Notes: generated by a model not told the origin, from the letters alone. DNA of 64,000 nucleotides from CBIHON01 sp966211965 (GCA_966211965.1 CBIHON010000007.1:1-64000); one strand, 5' to 3'. Positions 41,256-50,201 are shown, counted from the stretch's first letter. Numbers and translations are program-made.

Positions 41256-42305
41256 TCATTGCAAGGACAGCTTTTCGTAATCGATCGCGCGCGCGCGCGG
41301 CGCCTCTCCGTTGTAAACCCGGCGGATATTGTCCACGATCAGGTCCACGACTCTCAGGCGCGTTTCCGCGCTCGGTCCGCAATGCGGGGAGAAGATCGCC
41401 CGCACCGCACCGACGGCAGCGGGTTTGCCCAATACCTCCCATGTTTCCCGGACCGGGTGGCCGAATGCCAGAAGGGGAAGCGAGGGATCGGGCGGCTCGT
41501 TTGCAAATACGTCGACGGCCACGCCTGCAAGGCGTTTCTCGCGCAAGGCGCGTTCGATGGCCGCTTCGTCCTGGATTTCGCCGCGCGAGAGATTGACCAG
41601 GATGGCATGCGGCTGCATCCATGACAGCAGCCGTTCATCGATCATTCCCGAGGTCGCGCGCGTCAGCGGCACGTGGAAGCTCAGGATATCGGCGCCGCGC
41701 ACCAGTTCCTCCAGCGGCGCGAAATGCGCGCCGTCCACGGCCTCGAAATCGGCCATGCCGTGCCGGATATCGAAATACCGCACTTTCATGCCGAAAGCCT
41801 GGCATCGGATGGCAACCTGCCGGCCGACGCATCCCAAGCCGACGATGCCGACCGTCTTGCCGCACATCTCCGTGTTCCGGTGTTTGAGGTTGACCCAGGA
41901 ACCGTCCAGCACGGTCGCCTGGTGATGGAAAACATGGCGATACAAGCCCAGCACCATCAGGAAGAAATGTTCGGCCACCGACACCGCGTTGGCGCCGGCA
42001 TTGTTCGCCACGGGGATGCCCAGCCGGGCGAGACGGGCGAGGTCGATCTGGTCATACCCCGCGATCGGCAGTTGAAACAGCTTGAGGCGCCTGGCAAGCG
42101 CAAATTCCTCGTCGCTCAGATCGTAACGCGATACAAGCACATCGGCCTGTCCCAGCAATTCGCGAAAATCGGCGGGCTTGTTGTCGAAATCGACGCGGAC
42201 CCATTCGAATCCAGGCGCCCCCTTCTCCTGCAATTGCGCGTAAAAGCTGTCGTAGAGATCGTGGGTGATCAAGATACGGAAAGTGCGATCGCTTCCAGCC
42301 GCCAT
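41256..42305 (-). CDS. D-isomer-specific 2-hydroxyacid dehydrogenase
   Basis: 349 residues. NAD-binding VGIVGLGCVGRQVAIRC; catalytic triad visible as Arg in LVNLSRGEIQDE, Glu in DVFANEPPDP and His in IFSPHCGPSAET. Family members interconvert 2-keto and D-2-hydroxy acids, for example hydroxypyruvate and D-glycerate. It lies directly upstream of the glycerate kinase gene, an arrangement that suggests a shared acid intermediate. The start overlaps the NeuA-like stop (TGATG). Confidence 0.92.
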   Translation of the reverse strand: MAAGSDRTFRILITHDLYDSFYAQLQEKGAPGFEWVRVDFDNKPADFRELLGQADVLVSRYDLSDEEFALARRLKLFQLPIAGYDQIDLARLARLGIPVANNAGANAVSVAEHFFLMVLGLYRHVFHHQATVLDGSWVNLKHRNTEMCGKTVGIVGLGCVGRQVAIRCQAFGMKVRYFDIRHGMADFEAVDGAHFAPLEELVRGADILSFHVPLTRATSGMIDERLLSWMQPHAILVNLSRGEIQDEAAIERALREKRLAGVAVDVFANEPPDPSLPLLAFGHPVRETWEVLGKPAAVGAVRAIFSPHCGPSAETRLRVVDLIVDNIRRVYNGEAPRARAIDYEKLSLQ

Positions 42306-42997
42306 CAACGCGCTCCCCGCTCTATCAATAATCTGGCCAGCTCCATTTGAAACGGCGTATCGATGTCCAGAGAGCGTTCGGGCGGCATGACGTAGGCAAT
42401 AGGCTCGTCGCCGATGAGATTGGTCTGCCGCCTCAGATTGCCGGCCGTGTTGAACATCACGGCATAATTGGCACGGTAGGAAGCCGCGTGGTCGTTATGC
42501 CGGGTCGAGCGCTTGTAGGCATCGCCGAATGCGGGCACCAGGCGCCCCCGTTCGTTCAACTGGAGCGCCACCTGGATCGGATAGTCGTACTCCGCCACCG
42601 CGGCCAGCGGCGTCCTCCCGCCCGCGGCCATGAACGCTTCGTATGCGCCGCGAATATCCGAGGCATTGCGCAGAGGACAGGTGGGAAACAGCACCGACAC
42701 GACATCGTCATCCGCCAGTTCCAGCGTCTGCACCATCTCCTGCACGACCGCGATCATGAAGGTGGTGTCGCTTGCCAGCCTATCGGGCCGGCGATACAGC
42801 TCGGCGCCATGGCGTTCGGCGATGCCGAGGATCTCGCTGTCTTCCGAATTGACGATCACATGATCGAATATTCCGCTTTCACGCGCGGCTTCCACGGTAT
42901 AGGCGAGCATCGGTTTGCCTGCAATCGGCAGCACGTTCTTGCGCGGCGCCCTGCTGGAGCCTCCGCGCGCGCCAATGACGGCGTAACGTTTAGACAT
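42305..42997 (-). CDS. CMP-sugar-acid synthetase (NeuA/acylneuraminate cytidylyltransferase family)
   Basis: 230 residues. N-terminal IGARGGSSRAPRKNVLPIAG is the CTP-binding P-loop of the family; SVLFPTCPLRNASDI parallels LQPTSPLR, and SLDIDTPFQMELA parallels the DIDTP-x-D metal site. It would activate a nonulosonic or related acid as the CMP sugar. GGAGGG precedes the ATG. Its probable partner, the NeuB-fusion protein, is 12 kb upstream in the same direction. Confidence 0.88.
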   Translation of the reverse strand: MSKRYAVIGARGGSSRAPRKNVLPIAGKPMLAYTVEAARESGIFDHVIVNSEDSEILGIAERHGAELYRRPDRLASDTTFMIAVVQEMVQTLELADDDVVSVLFPTCPLRNASDIRGAYEAFMAAGGRTPLAAVAEYDYPIQVALQLNERGRLVPAFGDAYKRSTRHNDHAASYRANYAVMFNTAGNLRRQTNLIGDEPIAYVMPPERSLDIDTPFQMELARLLIERGAR

Positions 42998-44042
42998 ATT
43001 TCCCTCCCGCCAATACAGCCAGGTCGGCAACCCGTTGACTGTACCCCCATTCATTGTCATACCACAAGACCAGGCGCAGGGTTTTTCCTTCGTTGTTGGC
43101 ATCCGTCCACCGGCCATCGACGAACACCGACTGCTCGATTCCCATGAAGTCCGACGATACCCTTTGCTCTTCCTGGTATCCGAGGATGCGCCCCATCTCG
43201 CCGGCCTGCTGCTTCAGCAAGGCATTCACCTCTTCGGTGGAGGTCGGCGATGCCAGTTCCAGGACGAGATCGGATACCGTCACGGCCGCCGTGGGCACGC
43301 GAAAAGACATGGCATGGATTTTTTCCGCGATCTGCGGCAGTACTTTCGACAGCGCCGGCACCAGGGTCGTCTTCTTCGGGATCAGGTTGACGTTGCTCGC
43401 TCTGCCGAGCGCGAAATCGTCCCAATAGTGTCCCGGGCTGGAAACCGATTTGACCGATCCGTCCAGGAGATTCTGGTACGACAGCCAGGGATGCAAGGTG
43501 GTGATGAAACCCGAGCGTATTCCGAAGCGCTTTTCGAGAATATTCAGAACCACCGCCGACGACATGACGTCGCAAATGGATGAACTGAGGACGTGGTGTC
43601 TTTCGTGGTCATAACTGTGCTCATTGACGCCGAAGACGATCGTGCGGTCGGTTCCCTCCGACGGGGTATTGGTCACGACCACCTTCGGCACTTTTTTCTG
43701 CTCCACCAAAAAGCGGGCAGCCTTCAAGTTCTTCGCCACGCCCGAGGCATCGATGACCACCTGCACGCCGTGTTCGTGCCATGAGACTTCGGAGACATCC
43801 TCTTTGGCATAGAAGGGAATCCGCCGCCCATCGATATGAAGGCACATCTCTTCTCTCGATCCATGCACTTCTTCGCGGAGCCGGCCGTAATGCGAATCGA
43901 ATTTCACCAGGTAAGCATGGTTCTCGACGTTTGGATCGATGTCGTTGATCGCCACGACCTCCAGCCTGTCGTCCTGTCTCGCGATACGGAACAAGGCCCT
44001 GCCTATTCTTCCGAATCCGTTTATGCCTATTTTTATACGCAC
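42990..44042 (-). CDS. divergent type I glyceraldehyde-3-phosphate dehydrogenase-like protein
   Basis: 350 residues. RIKIGINGFGRIGRALFRIA is the classic NAD site. Cys157 in VLSSSICDVMSSAVVL and His184 in FITTLHPW align with the catalytic pair, but the strictly conserved SNASCTTN is changed to SSSICDVM, so this is not a housekeeping GAPDH. Phosphate-site residues differ too (NLIPKKTTLVPAL for NIIPTSTGAAKA). GTG 44042 is preceded by AGGAGG. A specialised aldehyde-phosphate dehydrogenase for a glycan precursor is likely; substrate unknown. Confidence 0.87.
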   Translation of the reverse strand: MRIKIGINGFGRIGRALFRIARQDDRLEVVAINDIDPNVENHAYLVKFDSHYGRLREEVHGSREEMCLHIDGRRIPFYAKEDVSEVSWHEHGVQVVIDASGVAKNLKAARFLVEQKKVPKVVVTNTPSEGTDRTIVFGVNEHSYDHERHHVLSSSICDVMSSAVVLNILEKRFGIRSGFITTLHPWLSYQNLLDGSVKSVSSPGHYWDDFALGRASNVNLIPKKTTLVPALSKVLPQIAEKIHAMSFRVPTAAVTVSDLVLELASPTSTEEVNALLKQQAGEMGRILGYQEEQRVSSDFMGIEQSVFVDGRWTDANNEGKTLRLVLWYDNEWGYSQRVADLAVLAGGKYV

Positions 44043-44078
44043 GCACGCCTCCTTTGCTGCACTGTACAACAGACCCTA

Positions 44079-45662
44079 TCAAAATCCTGTCTTGTCCTTA
44101 CAACATCCAAAGATATTCATCCCTCGACGCAGATTGGACAAGGTCTCGCGGGAAATGCCGAACCATTCAGGAAAGCGGATCAGGAAAGCCAGTTGCAGCA
44201 AACCGTATACAAGACCGCATGCCGGGATTTGAACCGCCATCGGCATATTCGCCATGATCGGCGAACGAACCGCCAGCCAGTACGCGGCGCCGCCTGCAGC
44301 CACGCTCCAGGCCAATACCGCCGGTTGATAGGCGCTTGCCATCTTCCAGCCTTGCCGCCGGCAGAGATACCAGATATACACGTTCACGAAAATCGCATTC
44401 AATACAAGTGTTTTCCAAGCCATTCCGACCGCGCCGAGACCCATGCCGGAAACAGGCGCCGAAGCCGGCGCGAGCAATACATAAGTCACCGGAATGCTGA
44501 CCATCATGAAAGTCATGCCGATCCAAAAATAAGACAAGGTTTTGCCCGTTGCAAGAAAAAGCGTTTGCATCACTTGCCCCAGCGACTGGTGAGCCGGATA
44601 CAGAAACAGGAACGCCAACGGCAGCCAGGCCTGGCGGTAATCCTCGCCGAGCGCCAGCACCGCGATGGTCGCGCTCCAGGGCCACAGGAAGCCGCCCAGC
44701 GCCGCGCCGAACCCGTAAAGCATGCGCGAGGTCGATTCATACAATGTCCGCAGGCCCTCATGATCTCCTTGGTGGTGTAATTCGGCGGCTTCCTTCCACA
44801 GGATACGAACCATGGAGGTGGTCGCTAGCAGGCACGCGGCAGAGAATTGCGAAGCGACGGCAAACAATCCCTGCTGCTCGCCGCCGCCGAAGCGTTGCAG
44901 CAGCCATTTGTTCGAAAACTCGAAAAGAAAGCTTCCCAGGCTGTAGAAGAGGAGCGGCGCGCAATAGGCGGCATATTCCCCGATCCATTCGCGCAGGGGC
45001 CACCGGCCCATCCTTTGCCGGCTCTTCCGCTTGCGCTCGAACAGCAGCCAACCGCCTACCGACGAAGCCAGCAAGTACTCTGCAATCAATATCCCCAGCA
45101 GGAACCGGACTGCAAGTTCTCCCAGCCAGGCGGCGGCGGCGACAATCGTGAAATGCGCAACAGCCACCGACATATTGAGAATTTGCACGCGAGCCGTGAG
45201 GCGCTTTGCTTCGCCAATTTGCATGACGGTCTGCCAAGCCTGACTTTGGCAAAACACCGCAACGCAAGCCAACAGCACGATGCTGCGGTCATGCCCGAGC
45301 CAGATCGCGTCGAACCATTTCGCCGGCAGCAGCACGCCAACCATGATGAAGGTCAACGCCAGCTGCAGCAACTGCCAGCCGCAATAGGTCACGATGAACC
45401 CAATGCCCTGCTCCCGCCGGGAAATGAACGTGAAGAACGCGTTTTCCGTTCCCATGCTGACGACCTGGCGGACCGCTTCGAAACTGCCCAGCAGGAAAAC
45501 CACGTCGCCGTAACGTTCCGGTCCCATCGCGCGCGCCACCACCAGGCCTGTCGCAAAATTGAGCAGCGAACGCACGGTGTTGGCGGCAAAGGTGACCGCA
45601 AAACGCGACCGGATGTTTTTGGCTCCGTTGGACGACGGCATAGGTGAATGCTGCGCACTCAA
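44079..45662 (-). CDS. Wzx-type polysaccharide flippase
   Basis: 527 residues with about 12-14 hydrophobic helices; N-terminal FAVTFAANTVRSLLNFATGL and VVARAMGPERYGDVVFLLGS are typical of the MATE/MOP polysaccharide transporter family. It carries lipid-linked repeat units across the inner membrane. It is the only flippase in the window and pairs with the Wzy-like polymerase. Its start overlaps the sulfotransferase stop side by 4 bp. Confidence 0.9.
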   Translation of the reverse strand: MSAQHSPMPSSNGAKNIRSRFAVTFAANTVRSLLNFATGLVVARAMGPERYGDVVFLLGSFEAVRQVVSMGTENAFFTFISRREQGIGFIVTYCGWQLLQLALTFIMVGVLLPAKWFDAIWLGHDRSIVLLACVAVFCQSQAWQTVMQIGEAKRLTARVQILNMSVAVAHFTIVAAAAWLGELAVRFLLGILIAEYLLASSVGGWLLFERKRKSRQRMGRWPLREWIGEYAAYCAPLLFYSLGSFLFEFSNKWLLQRFGGGEQQGLFAVASQFSAACLLATTSMVRILWKEAAELHHQGDHEGLRTLYESTSRMLYGFGAALGGFLWPWSATIAVLALGEDYRQAWLPLAFLFLYPAHQSLGQVMQTLFLATGKTLSYFWIGMTFMMVSIPVTYVLLAPASAPVSGMGLGAVGMAWKTLVLNAIFVNVYIWYLCRRQGWKMASAYQPAVLAWSVAAGGAAYWLAVRSPIMANMPMAVQIPACGLVYGLLQLAFLIRFPEWFGISRETLSNLRRGMNIFGCCKDKTGF

Positions 45663-46762
45663 GCAGCACCCCCATGGCTGGCGAGCGCCCTGCGCTGTGA
45701 TCCGTCCAGCATGCTCAGCACGCGCTCTTCATGCGCCGACAGCGACCGGGACGGATATCGATCCTGCCGATAACCGGACCGTCTTTGGAAGGTTGCTTCG
45801 CAAGCCGCGCGCATGCCGGCCTCGTCGCCCAGGCCCAGGCGCTTGCCCGCCGCGGCGACGGCACTTGCGGGATCTGTCGTCAAGTCGCCGAAATCGATGA
45901 CCGCCAGCCTTTCGCGCCCCATGCGTTCACACAGCCAATCCAGGCATCCCGCGGCCTGTTCGCAGGCTTGCAGCAGAAACCTGTCCAGTTCGTCCTCGAT
46001 GAAATGCGTCATGCCATAGCGCCTGAACATCGCCTTCCACATCTTGCGGTTGGAGTACAGCACCTCATCAGGCGCTCTCGTAATCCAGAGATATCGCGCG
46101 TCGGAAAAGAACCGCTCAATCGCCTTGATCCTGAAACTATGGCCGGGCGACTTGATCACGAGCCGCGCGTCCTGCTTCTGCTGCCTCCTCGCGAGATGCA
46201 GAAAATCCAGCCACTCCTCATGCCATGCCGGCGGCGCCTCATGCGTCCAATAGTCCGGCGAGACGACTCGTTGCTGCTCTCCGATCCTGGACGGATCGAG
46301 AAATGCCCGATAGGCGGTCGGAATGCCAAGCGCCAGCAAGGCAAACTCATCCTCCTGCGGCGAGTCGTGCGTCACGCTCATGGCATCCATCGGACGGGCA
46401 ACCGAGACACCCCGGGCCGCCCGCGACAAGCCGAAGGTCGATGCGTTCATGCACTGCCCGGTGGCCGGCGCGACGAAGCCCGGACAGCCGCTCAGCAATT
46501 CATGCGCCAATGTCGTTCCGGACCGCCAAAGACCGAGCACGAAGACCGAATCGGCAAGCGATCGGGATTTGATATCGGCAAGCAATCGCCGCTGCAATCG
46601 CAGGTTGATATCGAACCAGAACGCATTCCAGGCATAGGCCAGACCGTGCCGCCGGAATCGCATGCCGGCAGCCCGCCCCTGTTTCAACCATCGCCAGGTT
46701 GTCGTGGATACAGGGAGGATGGCTTCGGGAATCCTGCCCATTGGTTCGAATCGCTGCGGCAT
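45659..46762 (-). CDS. sulfotransferase-family protein
   Basis: 367 residues. PAPS-binding 5'-phosphosulfate loop VFVLGLWRSGTTLAHELL (about 72-90), the 3'-phosphate segment YLWITRAPDEVLYSNRKMWK, and LAVIDFGDLTTDPA. This matches the Sulfotransfer_3 group. It would transfer sulfate from PAPS to a sugar hydroxyl in the cytoplasm. It sits between the flippase and a sulfatase-fold protein. No PAPS-synthesis genes are in the window. Confidence 0.86.
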   Translation of the reverse strand: MPQRFEPMGRIPEAILPVSTTTWRWLKQGRAAGMRFRRHGLAYAWNAFWFDINLRLQRRLLADIKSRSLADSVFVLGLWRSGTTLAHELLSGCPGFVAPATGQCMNASTFGLSRAARGVSVARPMDAMSVTHDSPQEDEFALLALGIPTAYRAFLDPSRIGEQQRVVSPDYWTHEAPPAWHEEWLDFLHLARRQQKQDARLVIKSPGHSFRIKAIERFFSDARYLWITRAPDEVLYSNRKMWKAMFRRYGMTHFIEDELDRFLLQACEQAAGCLDWLCERMGRERLAVIDFGDLTTDPASAVAAAGKRLGLGDEAGMRAACEATFQRRSGYRQDRYPSRSLSAHEERVLSMLDGSQRRALASHGGAA

Positions 46763-46766
46763 CTGT

Positions 46767-48803
46767 TCAATGCCTTCCCAGTTCGCCCAAGGCCGCTGCT
46801 TTCAGGCGTTCCGCCAAAGCCGGATTTTTGCCTGCGATATTGGTGGACTCATCCGGGTCCGTGCTCAAATCGAACAGCTCGGTTGTGCCGCACGTCAGCG
46901 AGTGGATCAGCTTGTATCGCCCATCGCTGGCCGCAACGGTACCTTTGCTGACCGGAAAACGAATCCCGTTCGCCTCGATTTCCATCGCATACCGGTAGCT
47001 GCCGCGCATGCCCGCATGCGCGAAGGCCTCAAGCGGCTCCCCGTCCATCCAGGGTGGAATCGGAGCACGCAGGAAGTGCAGTATGGTCGGACCGATATCG
47101 ACCTGGCTGGCGCTTCCCTTCATCCGTTGTCCCTCACGCTGTCCCGGCATATGAATCAGCAGCGGGATGTGCGTCATCTGCTCGTAAAGATATTCTCCGC
47201 GATGACCATAAATGCCGTGCTCGAACGACTCTCCATGATCCGCGGACAGGACGAACAGTGTATTTTCCCAGCGGCCGCTCTTTTTCAGGAAATCGACAAA
47301 CCCGCCCAACTCCTGGTCGGCATTCAGAATATATTCGTCATAGCGAAGCCGCAGCAGGTCCACCGTGGGTTGCAGGCTCCCGGAATAGCTTCCAGGAATA
47401 CTGTCTTGGCTTTGCAATATGCGAAAACCGCCTTCAGGCAGAAAGCGTCCCTCGTACTTGCGGTTTGGAAGATAGGGAGCATGGGGAGCAAATACATGCA
47501 CCCATACGAATTTCGGCCGCCCGCCCTCTTGTGAAATAGCCTGCCGCGCCGTTGCGAAAGTCTGCTCCGGAGGTGCAAACGGTGTGGTGTTCCACACTAC
47601 GTTCCTGTGCCAGAAGCGAAACGCCGCGAAGGAATTCAGCAAATCATCCAGCCAGCCGGAAACATGAATATCGTGATCAAGCAATAGGGCGCCGATCCTG
47701 TTTCGCGCCGCATGGCGCAAGCGCCGGAATATATTGCCGTCAACAAATTCTGGAGCAAAGGCATCCCATGAGCAGGAATCAAAAGAGCGATAAGTGCCAT
47801 TCGTCATCGGGTGCGCAAAACTGGGGTTGCTGACCACCGCGCTCGTCTGATAGCCCAGGCTGCGCAATTGGTTAGGCAAGGTCCGCTCCGGGTATTGCAG
47901 TACCATCGCATCGCTCAAGGTACTGAACAGCCGATGATGATTCGGATATTGTCCGGTCAAAATGCTGACGGTTCCCGGCTTTGTCCAGTTGGCGACCGAC
48001 ATCGCATGTTCATACACGGTACTCTCCCGCGCCAGGCGTTCCATGTTCGGCGTCGTCGGCAACCGGTATCCGTAAAGCGACATATCCCGCGCGGTCAATG
48101 CGTCGAACGTCACCAGCACGATGTCCGGCAATGCGCCGCTTGCGGTCTTTTCGGATATGCCGCTGTTCGGCGTTCCCCTGGATGCGCAGACAGGCGCTGC
48201 ATTGTTCTCCACACGGACGAGCAAATGATGGCCGAGCACAAAAAGAGGGAGAACAGCAACCAGGGGCATGGCCCTGGCCATCCTCCTGCCGACGGATTCG
48301 AATTCCTGCAGTACAGGCTTCGCAAGCCTTGTCATGATCAGCCATATCAGCGTGGCCAGAATGACGCATGCATAGTAGAAGGTCACCACCGTCGCCGATG
48401 GAACGGTGAAGCCCGACATCGAACTCGCCCATTGGCCGAGCAGCCATGATTCCCAGTCAGTCACCTTCAACCACCAGTGGAGCACGGCCCTGCTCATCAG
48501 CAGTACGATCAATACGAAGGCCAGCAGCCGCGCCATCGCCGTCACGGCTTGCCTGAACGGCCATGCCAGCAACGCAATACCCGTTCCCGCAAGCGCAGCG
48601 CCCATCGCCACGATCAACAAGATGAGAAACATGGCCGACATCGTCACCGACAGGTCAGGCAGAGCGAAGGCCTTGAGTAGGCTATCGAGCCGGTAGAGCG
48701 TGTCCAGAATAAATAGGGTTACAGCGCATGGTATGGCATAAGCGCTGAAACGAGCGGCCGTCTCGCGGACGGACGGTTTTGCGTTGGCCTTGCCTTCACT
48801 CAC
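46767..48803 (-). CDS. membrane-anchored sulfatase-fold (alkaline phosphatase superfamily) protein
   Basis: 678 residues from a GTG overlapping the small upstream gene. Five or so membrane helices (about 20-195) precede an alkaline-phosphatase-fold domain: VLVTFDALTARDMSLYGYR (metal Asp234), SADHGESFEHGIYGHRG (metal Asp/His), MTHIPLLIHMPG. Where true sulfatases have C/S-x-P-x-R, this protein has ANWTKPGTVSILTG, so Thr274 replaces the formylglycine residue and Arg is missing. It resembles LTA-synthase/phosphoethanolamine-transferase-like enzymes with a Thr nucleophile more than a sulfatase. Confidence 0.82.
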   Translation of the reverse strand: MSEGKANAKPSVRETAARFSAYAIPCAVTLFILDTLYRLDSLLKAFALPDLSVTMSAMFLILLIVAMGAALAGTGIALLAWPFRQAVTAMARLLAFVLIVLLMSRAVLHWWLKVTDWESWLLGQWASSMSGFTVPSATVVTFYYACVILATLIWLIMTRLAKPVLQEFESVGRRMARAMPLVAVLPLFVLGHHLLVRVENNAAPVCASRGTPNSGISEKTASGALPDIVLVTFDALTARDMSLYGYRLPTTPNMERLARESTVYEHAMSVANWTKPGTVSILTGQYPNHHRLFSTLSDAMVLQYPERTLPNQLRSLGYQTSAVVSNPSFAHPMTNGTYRSFDSCSWDAFAPEFVDGNIFRRLRHAARNRIGALLLDHDIHVSGWLDDLLNSFAAFRFWHRNVVWNTTPFAPPEQTFATARQAISQEGGRPKFVWVHVFAPHAPYLPNRKYEGRFLPEGGFRILQSQDSIPGSYSGSLQPTVDLLRLRYDEYILNADQELGGFVDFLKKSGRWENTLFVLSADHGESFEHGIYGHRGEYLYEQMTHIPLLIHMPGQREGQRMKGSASQVDIGPTILHFLRAPIPPWMDGEPLEAFAHAGMRGSYRYAMEIEANGIRFPVSKGTVAASDGRYKLIHSLTCGTTELFDLSTDPDESTNIAGKNPALAERLKAAALGELGRH

Positions 48804-49050
48804 GGGAATCGCCCTGCCCGCGTTGCGCCATGCCCGATTTCCCGGACTCTTGGCTTGCCGTTTTTTTTCCCGACCATCGCTGCAGGAACAGCCTTGCTCT
48901 TTGCCGCATGATTCCCCACAAGGCGCCGACGGCAATCAGCAGCGGAAACAACAGCTGATACAGCCAGCCGCCCGCATTGGGATCGACATAGGCAAAAGCA
49001 GTAAGGGGAGCAAGCGCGAGAAGCCCTATCGCGACACGGCTACGCCTCAT
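48796..49050 (-). CDS. small membrane protein linked to the sulfatase-fold gene
   Basis: 84 residues. A signal-like N-terminal helix (RVAIGLLALAPLTAFA), then AYVDPNAGGWLYQLL and a second helix (FPLLIAVGALWGI), with a basic RQRARLFLQRW tail. The YVDPxAGG-type motif recurs in small proteins encoded beside membrane sulfatases and glycosyl enzymes in other genomes, as far as I recall. Its start overlaps the SQD1-like stop (ATGA) and its stop overlaps the next start, so translation is tightly coupled. Function unknown. Confidence 0.75.
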   Translation of the reverse strand: MRRSRVAIGLLALAPLTAFAYVDPNAGGWLYQLLFPLLIAVGALWGIMRQRARLFLQRWSGKKTASQESGKSGMAQRGQGDSRE

Positions 49051-50201
49051 GACGTGCCCCACTTGACGCGGGGAAGAACCTTGCTTTTGTCGATCAGACG
49101 CTTGTACTTCAGGATCCTTTCCAGCATGCCTGCCATGACTTCGTCCGTCAGCAGGTGCGGCTGCAAACCCAGTTCCAGCAAGCCATGGTGCCTGGCGTTG
49201 TAATAGTGGTCCTCCAGCTCTTTTCGAGGATTGGGAATCGAATTGACCGATACGCTGATTCCCATGTGCGCCGCGGCGCGCTGCACCATCCCGGCAATCT
49301 GGTTAACCGAGAATTGTTCGGTGAACTGATTAAGAATGCGCAATTCCCCGGGCGCCGCGGGATTATTGAGGGCGAGATCGACGCACTGCAGCGTATCCCT
49401 GATATTGAGGTAACCCCGGGTCTGCCCGCCTTTTCCATACACCGTCAACGGGATGCCTGCAATGGCTTGCACCAGGAAACGATTGATGACGGTTCCGAAA
49501 ATGTCGTCATAGTGAAAATTCGGCATCAATCGCTCGTCGAGATCGGCTTCGTCCGTGGCAATGCCGTACACCGGGCCCTGCATGAGGTCGGTCACCGCAA
49601 TCCCGTAGGCGCGCACGTAGAACCACAGCAAGTCGGTATCCAGCACTTTGGTCGTGTGATAAAGGCTGCCGCCCTGCCTCGGATACAGGAATTTTTGCTG
49701 ACGGCCGTTGCGTTCGACGTCGATCCAGCCTTCCTCGATATCGATGTTCGGCGTACCGTACTCGCCCATCGTTCCCAGCTTGACGATGTGGCAGGCCGGC
49801 GCATGCTGAATCACGGCCCAGATCAGATTGAAGGTCGTGCCGAGATTATTATTGAGCGTCAGGCGCGCCTCGTCGAAGCCTTTCATCGAATACGGCGCGG
49901 ACGGCTGCTCGGCATAATGAACCACCGCATCCGGCTGAAAATCCTTGAAGGCGCGTTCCATCACCCTGATATCGGTGCAATCTCCGATGACCACCTGGAT
50001 GCTCTTATCGGTACATGCCCGGAATATCTCGACGCGCTGCGCGAGATTCGGATTGTCCAGCAAAGACTCGGAACTGGTCTGCCTGGCGATCGTGCGCCGC
50101 AGATAGTTGTCGATGACGCACACTTCATGGCCTTTTGCCGCGAAAGCCATGGCGGTCGGCCAGCCGAGATAGCCGTCGCCGCCCAAGATCAATATTTTCA
50201 T
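49047..50201 (-). CDS. UDP-sulfoquinovose synthase-like NAD-dependent enzyme (SQD1/Agl3-type)
   Basis: 384 residues. NAD site LILGGDGYLGWPTAMAF; VVHYAEQPSAPYSM; KLGTMGEYGTPNIDIEEG (Thr144); QGGSLYHTTKV (Tyr181, Lys185); VTDLMQGPVYG; VYGKGGQTRGYLNIRDT. These blocks and the Thr/Tyr/Lys positions match SQD1, which makes UDP-sulfoquinovose from UDP-glucose and sulfite. It could place a sulfonated sugar in the polymer or in a lipid, but relatives with other activities exist. It is followed by membrane, sulfatase-fold and sulfotransferase genes. Confidence 0.85.
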   Translation of the reverse strand: MKILILGGDGYLGWPTAMAFAAKGHEVCVIDNYLRRTIARQTSSESLLDNPNLAQRVEIFRACTDKSIQVVIGDCTDIRVMERAFKDFQPDAVVHYAEQPSAPYSMKGFDEARLTLNNNLGTTFNLIWAVIQHAPACHIVKLGTMGEYGTPNIDIEEGWIDVERNGRQQKFLYPRQGGSLYHTTKVLDTDLLWFYVRAYGIAVTDLMQGPVYGIATDEADLDERLMPNFHYDDIFGTVINRFLVQAIAGIPLTVYGKGGQTRGYLNIRDTLQCVDLALNNPAAPGELRILNQFTEQFSVNQIAGMVQRAAAHMGISVSVNSIPNPRKELEDHYYNARHHGLLELGLQPHLLTDEVMAGMLERILKYKRLIDKSKVLPRVKWGTS

